From assembly GCF_018919395.1 (NCBI RefSeq), contig NZ_JAHLME010000001.1:930001-994000 (forward strand): a stretch of DNA of 64,000 bases. The letters are read 5' to 3'. Below, in pieces: positions 9,737 through 18,361 of this stretch (the first letter of the stretch is position 1; each line of letters starts with the position of its first letter). The position numbers and the translations under genes were made by a program. The notes beneath the pieces were generated by a model. That model was not told the origin of the DNA. It was given only the letters and a program-made list of their open reading frames with translations, and ran no database searches. The stretch comes from Geomonas azotofigens (lineage in GTDB: Bacteria > Desulfobacterota > Desulfuromonadia > Geobacterales > Geobacteraceae).

Positions 9737-10234
9737 TCACTCTTCGCCGGTGTGGTTGCCGCGCCTGCCTTGCGCCCTCAATTCCCTGCGGGAGAGCCTG
9801 CCGGCGGCGCGTGTCGAGTTTTGGGGGACGGGAGCGGGTTCCACCACGGGAGCGGCCGGTGCAGCTGCAGCAGGCGCTCCCGCGGTTCTGGGTGGTGGCA
9901 CCTGCGATGGCTGCGACAGCGGCGCATCCGGCGCTGGTGTCGGTTGTACCGGCGCGGCCTGCTGCACCAGTAGCGGCTGGGGTGCCGGGCCGGGAGGCGC
10001 CGGCTGTGTCGCGGCGCCAGGTGTGGCCGGTGCTGCCGGTTGTGCCGTTGCCAGTCCTCCCAGTTTGCCGGTGGCCACGTCGAGTACCCGGGCCTTTTTC
10101 AGGTAACGCGCCGGGATTTCGTGCAGGCTGTTGGTGTAGAACCTGGTCCCGGTGTTGTCTTTCCACGTGTAGATGTCGGCGTGGGCCGCCGTTGTACTCA
10201 TAAAAACCATCACAACTGCCAGAAGACCCTTCAT
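9737..10234 (-). CDS. Exported DUF4124-type protein with Pro/Ala-rich tail
   Basis: A 165-residue protein. A signal peptide (residues 1 to about 19, M-K-G-L-L-A-V-V-M-V-F-M) is followed by D-I-Y-T-W-K-D-N-T-G-T-R-F-Y-T-N, the DUF4124 pattern (short, Trp-containing, periplasmic). A long low-complexity Pro/Ala/Gln segment (about 60-140) leads to a basic C terminus. The start is ATG 10234, because GGGAGGAGA sits just upstream and it begins the signal peptide; the frame is open 63 bases further but without a ribosome site. It is the first gene of a two-gene unit. The function of DUF4124 is not known; the tail could span peptidoglycan. Confidence 0.8.
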   Translation of the reverse strand: MKGLLAVVMVFMSTTAAHADIYTWKDNTGTRFYTNSLHEIPARYLKKARVLDVATGKLGGLATAQPAAPATPGAATQPAPPGPAPQPLLVQQAAPVQPTPAPDAPLSQPSQVPPPRTAGAPAAAAPAAPVVEPAPVPQNSTRAAGRLSRRELRAQGRRGNHTGEE

Positions 10235-10434
10235 TTCTCCTCCCAAGCGATGCAGGCAAGCGTCATCTATTATTAAGGATAACCCTTCCAGCTTCAAGCC
10301 AAAAAGGTGAAGATACTTTTCGGCGGATGCGCGGATTTCTTAACTAGGAGGCGCCCATGCAATATTCGGCGCGCTATGTTATCCTAAGGGCTGTGCAAGA
10401 GCCGATGAATCAACAACCAGCAGGAGATCGCGCC

Positions 10435-10950
10435 ATGAATAAGGGAAGATTGATTGTGGCCTTTCTGTTCTTTCTAGCGGCGGCGGTAGGTATCGAAGCT
10501 GACGCCGCGTCACGTATCAAGGTCTATTCAGCTGAAAAGGGGAGCTACATCATGTCCGACGAGGTAGTGAAGACAGACGCGGAATGGAAAAAGATACTAA
10601 CGCCGGAGCAGTACCATGTCCTTCGGGAGAAGGGGACCGAGCGAGCCTTCACCGGCAAGTACGCGAAGACCCATGACCACGGCATCTACCGCTGCGCGGG
10701 GTGCGGCCTCGACCTGTTCAAGTCCGAGGACAAGTTCGAGTCCGGCACCGGGTGGCCGAGCTTTACTCAGCCCATAGCCAAGGAAAACGTGAAGACCGAG
10801 ACCGACCGCAGCTTCTTCAGCACGCGGACCGAGGTGCTGTGCCGTCGCTGCGGCGGCCACCTGGGGCACGTCTTCAGCGACGGACCCAAGCCGACGGGGC
10901 TGCGTTACTGCATGAATTCCGCCGCGCTGCAGTTCGTGGCGACCAAGTAG
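10435..10950 (+). CDS. msrB: Exported peptide-methionine (R)-S-oxide reductase
   Basis: A 171-residue protein with an N-terminal signal/anchor ([18 protein letters not shown]) followed by a full MsrB domain. Zinc-binding pairs C-A-G-C and C-R-R-C are present. The catalytic cysteine is in R-Y-C-M-N-S-A-A, and the G-T-G-W-P-S-F substrate loop is intact. It reduces methionine-R-sulfoxide in proteins, here in the cell envelope. ATG 10435 (AGGAG at 10422) was chosen because it begins the signal peptide. An in-frame ATG at 10357 also has a strong AGGAGG and would add 26 residues before the signal; the true start needs testing. An exported MsrA gene follows, suggesting an envelope repair pair. Confidence 0.93.
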   Translation: MNKGRLIVAFLFFLAAAVGIEADAASRIKVYSAEKGSYIMSDEVVKTDAEWKKILTPEQYHVLREKGTERAFTGKYAKTHDHGIYRCAGCGLDLFKSEDKFESGTGWPSFTQPIAKENVKTETDRSFFSTRTEVLCRRCGGHLGHVFSDGPKPTGLRYCMNSAALQFVATK

Positions 10951-10983
10951 GGAGGACGGAAGGAAGGGTAGAAAACCCGGTAT

Positions 10984-11081
10984 TTAACGCAAAGCCGCAA
11001 GGGCGCAAAGAACAGCAAGTCATAAACCCGTAAGGGTCGTGCTTCTCTTGGTTACTTTGCGCCTTCGCTGCTTTGCGTTAA
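10984..11081. repeat. Long inverted repeat between msrB and msrA
   Basis: The arms are TTAACGCAAAG... at 10984 and ...CTTTGCGTTAA ending at 11081. Inner parts (GGGCGCAAAG / CTTTGCGCC) are also largely complementary. The whole spacer can fold on itself and looks like a dispersed palindromic element. Confidence 0.7.
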
Positions 11082-11105
11082 AAAACAAGGGGTTGGGGAG
11101 GCACA

Positions 11106-11711
11106 ATGAAAACACGGGCAATAGTAACGGCCGCCTTGCTGCTCATCCTTGCGATGGCAGGTTCCTCGCCGGCCGCGCAACTGCAGAAGGCCACCTTCGC
11201 CGGGGGGTGCTTCTGGTGCATGGAGCATCCCTTCGACGAACTGCCGGGGGTGGTCTCGGTGACTTCCGGCTATACCGGCGGCCACGTGAAGAACCCGACC
11301 TACGAGGAGGTTTCCGCGGGGGGCACCGGCCACGCGGAGTCGGTCCAGGTGCTCTACGATCCGGCTAAGATCGGTTACGACAAGCTGCTCACCCGTTACT
11401 GGCACAACATCGACCCGACCGTGAAGGATCGCCAGTTCTGCGACGTCGGGCACCAGTACCGAAGCGCCATTTTCTATCACAACGATGAGCAGCGCCGCCT
11501 GGCCCTGCAGTCAAAGCAGGCGCTCGAGAAGAGCAAGCCGTTCAAGGGGGGGATCCAGACGGAGATCGCGGCCGCTACCGAATTCTACCCGGCGGAAGAA
11601 TATCACCAGCATTACTACAAGAAGAACCCGCTGCGGTATTCTTACTACCGTTTGAGCTGCGGCCGGGACCATAGGCTGAAGGAACTCTGGGGCGACCAGG
11701 CCGGCCATTAA
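11106..11711 (+). CDS. msrA: Exported peptide-methionine (S)-S-oxide reductase
   Basis: A 201-residue protein with a signal peptide (residues 1 to about 23, ending S-S-P-A-A) and a complete MsrA domain. The active-site motif G-G-C-F-W-C-M-E is at about residues 33-40, and E-Y-H-Q-H-Y is near the C terminus; further cysteines in R-Q-F-C-D-V-G and L-S-C-G-R could act in recycling. It reduces methionine-S-sulfoxide in envelope proteins. It lies downstream of the exported MsrB, but a repeat-filled spacer of 155 bases separates them, so co-transcription is likely but not certain. Confidence 0.95.
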   Translation: MKTRAIVTAALLLILAMAGSSPAAQLQKATFAGGCFWCMEHPFDELPGVVSVTSGYTGGHVKNPTYEEVSAGGTGHAESVQVLYDPAKIGYDKLLTRYWHNIDPTVKDRQFCDVGHQYRSAIFYHNDEQRRLALQSKQALEKSKPFKGGIQTEIAAATEFYPAEEYHQHYYKKNPLRYSYYRLSCGRDHRLKELWGDQAGH

Positions 11712-11793
11712 GGTTACGAAAGGAAAGAAAAACGGTCAACGAAGAACTCATAACGTAAAACATGGAACCTGCTGTTGTGTCTCGGGGGATGCT

Positions 11794-13524
11794 ATGAAGA
11801 ACCGGGAGATAGCCCGGATGTTCGAGGAGATCGCCGATATCATGGAGATCCGGCAGGACAACGTCTTCAAGATAAGAGCGTACCGGCGCGCGGCTCTCAA
11901 CCTGGAAGGGCTGAACCGGGACCTCGCCCAGATGTCGCACAAGGAGCTCCTGGAGATCCCGGGAATCGGGGCGGATCTGGCGGCGCGCATCGAGGAACAC
12001 CTGCAGACCGGCACCATGGCCTACCATGACCAGCTTAAACAGGAGGTGCCGGCCGGCGTCTTTGCCCTGCTGGCCGTTCCTGATCTCGGGCCGAAGACGG
12101 CGAAGGCGATCTACGAGGCGCTAAGCATCACGAGCCTCGAGGAGCTGGAGCAGGCGGCGCGGGAACATCGGCTGGTCGGCATCAAGGGGATCAAGGAGAA
12201 GACCGAGGAGAACATCCTCAAGGGGATCCAGGCCGTGAAGCGGGGCCGCGAGCGACAACCGCTGGGCCGGATGCTGCCGGCGGCGGAGGAACTGGTGGCG
12301 GCGCTCAAGCAGATGGCGCCATTGGAGCGGATCGAGGTGGCCGGGAGCATCAGGCGCCGGCGCGACAGCATCAAGGACATCGACATCGTGGCGACCTCCC
12401 CCGACCCGGCCAGCGTCATGGAGGCGTTCCTGAACCTGCCCCAGGTGCACGACGTGATCATGCGCGGCCCGACCAGGGCCAGCGTGACCATACGGGAAGG
12501 GGTGCAGGTGGACCTGCGCGTGGTGGAACCCGCCTCCTACGGCGCAGCGCTCGCGTACCTGACCGGGAGTCAGGCCCACAACGTGCGGCTGCGGGAGATG
12601 GCGCAGAAGCGGGGACTGAAGATCAACGAGTACGGCATCTTCCGCGAGGAGGACAACGTGCGACTGGGAGGTGACCACGAGGAGGATGTCTACCGCCTGC
12701 TCGACCTTCCCTTCGTGCCGCCGGTCTTGCGCGAGGACCGGGGCGAGATAGAGGCGGCCCAGGCGGGTAAGCTGCCGCAACTCGTCACCCGGGAGCAGAT
12801 ACGGGGAGACCTGCACGTGCATTCCCGCTGGAGCGACGGCGCCCACGGCATCGCCGACTTGGCGGAGGCGGCGCGACTGCGGGGGCTCTTCTACATCGCG
12901 GTGACCGACCACTCGCAGGGGCTCGGTGTGGCGCGCGGCCTGACCGTGGAGCGGCTGCGCGAGCAGCATGCGGAGATCCGGGAGCTGAACCGCGGGTTGA
13001 AGGGATTCCGGGTTTTGCACGGCACCGAGATGGACATCCGCGGCGACGGCACGCTCGACTTTCCCGACGAGGCGCTCAAGGAACTGGACGTGGTGGTGGC
13101 GTCGATCCACTCGGGTTTCAGCAATAGCAAGGAGGTGATGACCGCGCGCATCGTGGCCGCCATGCGGAACCCATACGTGCACATCATCGCCCATCCTACC
13201 GGCCGCATCATCGGCGAGCGTGAGGGGTACCAGCTGGACATGGAAGAGGTGCTCCAGGCCGCCAGGGAGACCGGGACCGCGCTGGAAATAAACGCCTACC
13301 CGCTGCGGCTGGACCTGGAGGACCGCTACGTGCGCCGCGCCAAGGAGCTCGGGGTGAAGATCGCCATCAACACCGACTCCCACGTGAAGAGCCAGTTCGA
13401 GACGTTGCACTGGGGGATCGCCGTGGCCCAGCGCGGCTGGCTGGAGCGGGCGGACGTGCTGAACACGCTGACGGCCGACGAGCTTTTGAAAACGCTGAAA
13501 AAGAAGAGAGGCAAGCGCCTGTAG
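11794..13524 (+). CDS. polX: Family X DNA polymerase with PHP domain
   Basis: A 576-residue protein of standard PolX architecture. An N-terminal helix-hairpin-helix region (about 1-130; I-P-G-I-G and V-P-D-L-G-P-K-T) is followed by the polymerase palm with G-S-I-R-R and K-D-I-D-I-V (metal-binding aspartates near residue 195) and V-Q-V-D-L-R. A C-terminal PHP phosphoesterase domain (about 338-576) carries D-L-H-V-H-S, T-D-H-S, H-G-T-E, I-A-H-P and N-T-D-S-H. It is expected to fill gaps in base-excision repair and process ends with the PHP exonuclease. The stop codon TAG (13522-13524) lies inside the left arm of a dispersed palindromic repeat, so the last codons have been overprinted by that element. 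Confidence 0.95.
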   Translation: MKNREIARMFEEIADIMEIRQDNVFKIRAYRRAALNLEGLNRDLAQMSHKELLEIPGIGADLAARIEEHLQTGTMAYHDQLKQEVPAGVFALLAVPDLGPKTAKAIYEALSITSLEELEQAAREHRLVGIKGIKEKTEENILKGIQAVKRGRERQPLGRMLPAAEELVAALKQMAPLERIEVAGSIRRRRDSIKDIDIVATSPDPASVMEAFLNLPQVHDVIMRGPTRASVTIREGVQVDLRVVEPASYGAALAYLTGSQAHNVRLREMAQKRGLKINEYGIFREEDNVRLGGDHEEDVYRLLDLPFVPPVLREDRGEIEAAQAGKLPQLVTREQIRGDLHVHSRWSDGAHGIADLAEAARLRGLFYIAVTDHSQGLGVARGLTVERLREQHAEIRELNRGLKGFRVLHGTEMDIRGDGTLDFPDEALKELDVVVASIHSGFSNSKEVMTARIVAAMRNPYVHIIAHPTGRIIGEREGYQLDMEEVLQAARETGTALEINAYPLRLDLEDRYVRRAKELGVKIAINTDSHVKSQFETLHWGIAVAQRGWLERADVLNTLTADELLKTLKKKRGKRL

Positions 13525-13618
13525 GGGCGAATAATCATTCGCCCGATGATGCCCGACGCCATTGTGTGGGGGAGAGAAGGGACGGGGCTGGGGGGCGAAT
13601 GATTATTCGCCCCTACAG
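13519..13618. repeat. Dispersed palindromic element, copy 1 (polX 3' end)
   Basis: Perfect 26-bp inverted arms begin CTGTAGGGGCGAATAATC and end with the reverse complement at 13593-13618, around a 48-base GC-rich centre. The same arms occur at 61077-61181 with an unrelated centre. The element supplies the polX stop codon. Confidence 0.88.
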
Positions 13619-13679
13619 GGGAATGGCGCAACCCAACCGAGCGCAGCGGCACCGATAGACTAGAAGAAAGGAAAGCAAC

Positions 13680-14156
13680 ATGCCCAACTACTGGCTCTTC
13701 AAGAGCGAACCCACCAGTTTCTCACTCGATGATCTCAAAAACCGCCCCGGTGCCACCGAGCACTGGGACGGCGTCCGCAACTTCCAGGCGCGCAACTTCC
13801 TGCGCGACCAGATCCAGGTCGGCGACCAGGTGCTCTTCTACCACAGCAACACGGCCGAACCCGGCGTGGTCGGCATTGCCGAGGTGGTGCGCGCCGGCTA
13901 CCCCGACTTCACCGCTTTCGACCCCACCAGCAAGTACTTCGATCCCAAGAGCACACCGGAAAAACCGACCTGGTTCATGGTCGACGTGCGTTTCGTGCGC
14001 GAACTGCCGCGGCCGGTGACCCTCGCCGAATTGAGGACCGTCCCCGAACTTTCCGGGATGGCGCTTTTGAACCGCAGCCGTCTCTCGGTCCAGCCGGTGC
14101 GCCAGGAAGAGTGGGACCGCATCATGAACCTGGCCGGCATCTCTTCTGGTGGTTAA
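13680..14156 (+). CDS. EVE domain protein
   Basis: A 158-residue protein that is almost entirely an EVE domain (PUA/YTH-like fold). It starts Y-W-L-F-K-S-E-P, with the internal pattern W-D-G-V-R-N-F-Q-A-R-N-F-L and L-F-Y-H-S-N, which line the pocket in relatives. EVE domains bind modified bases in DNA or RNA; standalone versions such as this are housekeeping-like and their substrate is unsettled. It is cytoplasmic. AGAAAGGAAAGCAAC before ATG 13680 gives a ribosome site. CorA follows 38 bases later in the same direction, possibly in one transcript. Confidence 0.92.
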   Translation: MPNYWLFKSEPTSFSLDDLKNRPGATEHWDGVRNFQARNFLRDQIQVGDQVLFYHSNTAEPGVVGIAEVVRAGYPDFTAFDPTSKYFDPKSTPEKPTWFMVDVRFVRELPRPVTLAELRTVPELSGMALLNRSRLSVQPVRQEEWDRIMNLAGISSGG

Positions 14157-14194
14157 GGTAGAACATAGAACGTAGAACGGGTTCAAGGACTGTT

Positions 14195-15259
14195 ATGACC
14201 TCGATAAAAAGACGCTCAAAAAAGGCGGGCCTCGCTCCGGGGACACTGATCCACATGGGGCGCGACAAGGCGGGCACCACCAGGGTCGACCTGGTCCGGT
14301 ACGACGAGACCCACCTGGAAAAGCACTCGGTTACCTCGCTGGACGAGTGCCTGGTCAAGCAGGGGGCTCAAGGAGTGACCTGGGTCAACGTGGAGGGGCT
14401 CTCCGACCTCGAGGTGATGCGACACTTCGGGAGCTGCTACGGGATCCACCCGCTGGTCCTGGAAGACATCCTCGCCACCGACCAGCGCCCCAAGGCCGTC
14501 GACTACGGCGAATACCTCTACGTCGTGCTGAAGATGATCGGCTTGAACGAGGAGACCGGAGAGATAAAAAGCGAGCAGGTGAGCATGGTGCTGGGGCAGA
14601 ACTACCTGGTCTCTTTCCAGGAGGGGTTGGAGGGGGATGTCTTCGAGCAGGTGCGTGCCCGGCTGGTCAACGAGAAGGCGCGGCTGCGCGCCATGGGGCC
14701 TGATTTCCTGCTGCACGCCCTCTTGGACGTGATCGTGGACCACTACTTCCTGGTGCTGGAGAGACTGGCGGACCGGATCGAGGATGTCGAGGACGAGCTG
14801 ATCGACAACCCGACCACGGCAACGGTTCAGGCAATCTACCGGCTCAAGCGCCAGTTGCTCTTCCTGCACAAGGCGTTCTGGCCGCTGCGCGAGGTGGCGA
14901 GCAGCCTGCAGCGCCGCGATTCGCAGCTGATCCGGGACACCACGGTCATCTACCTGCGCGACCTCTACGACCACACTGTCCAGGTGCTCGACACCCTGGA
15001 GACTCTGCGCGAGATGCTCTCGAGCATGCTGGATATCTACCTTTCCAGTGTCTCCAACCGCCTCAACGAGGTGATGAAGGTGCTGACCATCATCGCGACC
15101 ATCTTCATGCCCCTTTCCTTCGTGGTGGGGTGGTACGGCATGAACTTCAAGCACATGCCGGAACTGGACTGGACCTACGGTTACCTGGCCGTCTTTGTTT
15201 TGTGTCTCACGATCGCCGCGGTGATGCTGGTTTACTTTAAGAGGAAGCGCTGGCTGTAA
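14195..15259 (+). CDS. corA: CorA family magnesium/cobalt transporter
   Basis: A 354-residue protein. A large N-terminal cytoplasmic domain (about 1-290) is followed by two membrane helices at the C terminus, with the signature Y-G-M-N-F at about residues 314-318 at the end of the first. The basic tail K-R-K-R-W-L ends the protein, as in other CorA proteins. It forms pentameric channels for Mg2+ and sometimes Co2+ or Ni2+ in the inner membrane. The gene starts at ATG 14195 after a spacer carrying AACGTAGAACG repeats. No M-box riboswitch was recognised upstream. Confidence 0.95.
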   Translation: MTSIKRRSKKAGLAPGTLIHMGRDKAGTTRVDLVRYDETHLEKHSVTSLDECLVKQGAQGVTWVNVEGLSDLEVMRHFGSCYGIHPLVLEDILATDQRPKAVDYGEYLYVVLKMIGLNEETGEIKSEQVSMVLGQNYLVSFQEGLEGDVFEQVRARLVNEKARLRAMGPDFLLHALLDVIVDHYFLVLERLADRIEDVEDELIDNPTTATVQAIYRLKRQLLFLHKAFWPLREVASSLQRRDSQLIRDTTVIYLRDLYDHTVQVLDTLETLREMLSSMLDIYLSSVSNRLNEVMKVLTIIATIFMPLSFVVGWYGMNFKHMPELDWTYGYLAVFVLCLTIAAVMLVYFKRKRWL

Positions 15260-15371
15260 CTCAACTGCAAAATTCCGCCTATCCTTCGTCGCAACGCGCT
15301 CATCCGCGAATCCAGGGATCGCCTACCTGCTGTTCACGAAGCTCAGCACGAGAACCAGCGTCCTCCCCTTG

Positions 15372-15411
15372 GCGCAGGGGAGACAGAGGGGATCCCCCTG
15401 TCCCCCTGCGC
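15372..15411. repeat. Strong hairpin between corA and pepN
   Basis: GCGCAGGGG(A)GACAG pairs with CTGTCCCCCTGCGC across a GGGGATCCCC core. There is no T run on either side, so it is more likely a palindromic repeat than a classical terminator, although corA and pepN converge here. Confidence 0.6.
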
Positions 15412-15495
15412 AAAGGTGGGAACCCTACGCCACGTGTACCACGTGTGGCCAACCTACCATGTTGCCGAAATTCTCTTTCGCACGTCGCTCAATCA

Positions 15496-18138
15496 TTACA
15501 GGCTCTTCGCCGCCAGCTCGTAGACGTCGCGCGCCAGGCCCGGTTCGGCCAGGATGCGCTCCAGTTCTTTTTTCATGAGCTCCTGCCGGTCGGCGTCGAA
15601 GCGCCGCCAGCGGCTGAAGGGGGTGAGCATGCGGGCGGCGATCTGCGGGTTGATCCCGTTCAGGCGCAGGATCTGGTCGGCGAGGAAGCGGTACCCCCTG
15701 CCGCTGGCATCGTGGAACCGGACCTGGTTCCCCTGGCTGAAGGCGCCCACCAGCGAGCGGACCCGGTTCGGGTTGCGGATGTCGAAGTCGGGGTGTTCGA
15801 GAAGCGCCAGCACCCGGTCCAAGGTGTCGGGGAGACGCGAGATCGCCTGGTGGGTGAACCACTTGTCGATGACGCCGCGGTCGCCGCGCCAGCAGTCGTA
15901 GAATGCGGCGAGGGCCTCCTCGCGCTCGGGACAGGCGCAGCTGGCCAGCGGGGCGAGCGCGCCCAGGCTGTCGGTCATGTTGTCCGCGCTTTTGAGCTGC
16001 GCCATGCAGGCGTTGATCGCCTTCCCACCTCCCGCCGCCATCAGGTAGGCGAGGCAGAGGTTCTTCAACTTGCGGCAGCCGGCGAGGCCATCGTCGGGGC
16101 GATAGGGAGCCTTGGGGGCGCACGCCTCCCGCGCGGCGGTAAGCTCCGCGCCCAACCGCTCGCCCACCGTCGCCCGCACCAGTTCGCGTGCCTGGTGGAT
16201 GGCGTCGGGGTCGATCACGGCCATCTGCTCGGCGAGGTAGCTCTCCGTCGGCAGGGTGAGGGTCTCGGCCAGCAAGGCGCGGTCCTGGCGCTCGTCGGAG
16301 AGAAGCCTTCTGAACGACTCGATGAAGCTCTCCGGCACCCGCGCCTCCCGGCCCCCCTGGATGTCGGCGACCAGTCCCATGATCAGCTTGACCGCCTGTA
16401 CCTGTCCCGCCTCCCAGCGCACGAAGGGATCGCTGTCGCGGGTCATGAGGAGGTTCAGGTCCTCGTCGCTGTAGGGATAGACGAGCTTGACCGGCGCGGA
16501 GAAGTTGCGCAGCAGCGACGGCACCGGGCGCTCCTTGAGCCCCACGAAGGTGAAGGTTTCCGTCTCCCCCCTAAGCTCCAGGACCCGCGAGGTCCCCACG
16601 GCTTTCGTCTCCCCGGTCAGCTTGAGCGGCAACTCGTTGCCATCGCGGTCCAAAAGCCCCATGGCGAGCGGAATGTGGAAGGGGTTCTTCTCCGGCTGAC
16701 CCGGCGTTGGCGGGCAGCTCTGGGTCACGGTCAGGGTGTAGCTCCCGTCCTCGGCCCGGTAGTCGTCGCTTACCGTCAGGACCGGGGTCCCGGCCTGGTC
16801 GTACCAGAGCATGAACTGGGAGAGGTCGCGCTTTCCTGCGTCGGCCATGGCCTGGACGAACTCGTCGACCCGCACCGCCTGCCCGTCGTGACGCTCGAAG
16901 TAGAGATCCATGCCGGCGCGGAAGGCCTTGCGTCCCAGGAGGGTCTGCAGCATCCGGATCACCTCACCCCCCTTGTGGTACACGGTCATGCTGTAGAAGT
17001 TGTTGATCTCCACGTACGACTCGGGGCGCACCGGGTGGGCCAGCGGCCCGGCATCCTCGGCGAACTGCGCGCTGCGCAGGCTTTTCACGTCGGCGATCCT
17101 CTTCACCGGGCGCGATTGCATGTCGGCGGAAAACTCCTGGTCGCGGAAGATGGTGAGCCCCTCCTTCAGGGAGAGCTGGAACCAGTCGCGGCAGGTGATC
17201 CTGTTGCCGGTCCAGTTGTGGAAGTACTCGTGGCCGATCACCTCCTCGATCGCCTCGTAATCGTCATCGGTGGCGCTTTCCGGGCTGGCCAGCACGTAGC
17301 GCGAATTGAAGACGTTCAACCCCTTGTTCTCCATGGCCCCCATGTTGAAGTCGTCCACGGCCACCACCATGTAGGTGTCCAGGTCGTACTCGCGGCCGAA
17401 CTGCTCCTCGTCCCAGCGCATGGCGCGCATCAGGGACCGGAGGGCGTGCTCGCACTTGTCCTTGTTGCGCTCCTCGACGTAGATCTCGAGCCGCACCTCG
17501 CGCCCGCTCATCGTGGTGAAGCGGTCGGCGATGTGGACCAGGTCGCCGGCGACCACGGCGAAGAGGTAGCTCGGTTTCTTGAACGGATCGTGCCACACGG
17601 CGTAGTGGCGCCCGTCGGGGAGGTCGCCTTTCTCGACCAGGTTGCCGTTGGCCAGAAGCACCGGGCAGCTCGCCTTGTCGGCCCGAAGGGTCACGGTGTA
17701 AACCGCCATGACGTCGGGGCGGTCGGTGAAGTAGGTGATGCGCCTGAACCCTTCGGCCTCGCACTGGGTGCAGAGCATGGGGCCCGAGGCGTACAGGCCG
17801 GAGAGGGCGCTGTTCTCCTTGGGGTGGATCCGGGTCTCCATCTCGAGGAGGAACCGCTCGGGAGGGGTGTTCAGCACCAGGGTCCCCCCCTCAACGCGGA
17901 AGTCATCCGGCCCCAGGTCGACGCCGTCCAGCCGAAGCGACAGCAGGGTGAGCTCCTCGCCGTCCAAAACGAGCGGCCGCGGCCCGTTGGCGCGGTCGTG
18001 GTTGCTGCGTACGGCAAGCCGGGAAAGAACCCGGGTACTCTCAGGGTCGAGGTCGAAAGAGAGCTCGACGGTATCTATGAGGTAGTCGGGGACCCTGTAG
18101 TCTTTCTGGTGGATGGTCTGGTGCTGACACTGTGACAT
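15496..18138 (-). CDS. pepN: Aminopeptidase N (M1 family)
   Basis: An 880-residue protein, close to E. coli PepN (870) and collinear with it. The substrate-recognition motif G-A-M-E-N is at about residue 264. The zinc site H-E-Y-F-H-N-W is at about 301-307 with the third ligand in S-L-K-E-G-L near 324. The C-terminal half is the alpha-helical domain of the bacterial PepN subfamily. It removes N-terminal residues from peptides in the cytoplasm. No signal peptide is seen. A very long open frame on the opposite strand is a high-GC artefact of this gene. Confidence 0.97.
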   Translation of the reverse strand: MSQCQHQTIHQKDYRVPDYLIDTVELSFDLDPESTRVLSRLAVRSNHDRANGPRPLVLDGEELTLLSLRLDGVDLGPDDFRVEGGTLVLNTPPERFLLEMETRIHPKENSALSGLYASGPMLCTQCEAEGFRRITYFTDRPDVMAVYTVTLRADKASCPVLLANGNLVEKGDLPDGRHYAVWHDPFKKPSYLFAVVAGDLVHIADRFTTMSGREVRLEIYVEERNKDKCEHALRSLMRAMRWDEEQFGREYDLDTYMVVAVDDFNMGAMENKGLNVFNSRYVLASPESATDDDYEAIEEVIGHEYFHNWTGNRITCRDWFQLSLKEGLTIFRDQEFSADMQSRPVKRIADVKSLRSAQFAEDAGPLAHPVRPESYVEINNFYSMTVYHKGGEVIRMLQTLLGRKAFRAGMDLYFERHDGQAVRVDEFVQAMADAGKRDLSQFMLWYDQAGTPVLTVSDDYRAEDGSYTLTVTQSCPPTPGQPEKNPFHIPLAMGLLDRDGNELPLKLTGETKAVGTSRVLELRGETETFTFVGLKERPVPSLLRNFSAPVKLVYPYSDEDLNLLMTRDSDPFVRWEAGQVQAVKLIMGLVADIQGGREARVPESFIESFRRLLSDERQDRALLAETLTLPTESYLAEQMAVIDPDAIHQARELVRATVGERLGAELTAAREACAPKAPYRPDDGLAGCRKLKNLCLAYLMAAGGGKAINACMAQLKSADNMTDSLGALAPLASCACPEREEALAAFYDCWRGDRGVIDKWFTHQAISRLPDTLDRVLALLEHPDFDIRNPNRVRSLVGAFSQGNQVRFHDASGRGYRFLADQILRLNGINPQIAARMLTPFSRWRRFDADRQELMKKELERILAEPGLARDVYELAAKSL

Positions 18139-18326
18139 GACGATTCCTCTTGTTCAGGTGTAATGGCTGGGCCAAGGGTGCTATTGTACCGGGATGCGCG
18201 CGGGTTTTCAACGCCTGGTGGCCGCGGCGTTGAAAATTGATTAATGATGACGCAGGTTTGGCGATACCGGCCACGGCGGCGCCCGCCTGGGCATCGCGCG
18301 GCTCAATCACCAAGTGCCCCAATGTG

Positions 18327-18355
18327 TTGACTTTACTGGTAGATAAGGCTATACA
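18327..18355 (+). promoter_or_regulatory. Sigma-70 promoter overlapping the start of the haem membrane protein gene
   Basis: TTGACT, 17 bases, TATACA: 5 of 6 in the -35, 5 of 6 in the -10, optimal spacing. The -10 ends 6 bases before ATG 18362, so the predicted transcript start falls on or beside the start codon. Confidence 0.7.
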
Positions 18356-18361
18356 GTCCGC

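Noticed and set aside
10984-11081. CRISPR-like repeat
   Set aside because: There is a single inverted pair, with no direct repeats with regular spacers; no CRISPR array exists in the window.
15445-18135. Plus-strand open frame of 896 codons opposite pepN
   Set aside because: PepN has all its motifs in the minus frame; the plus translation has shadow composition and no family resemblance.
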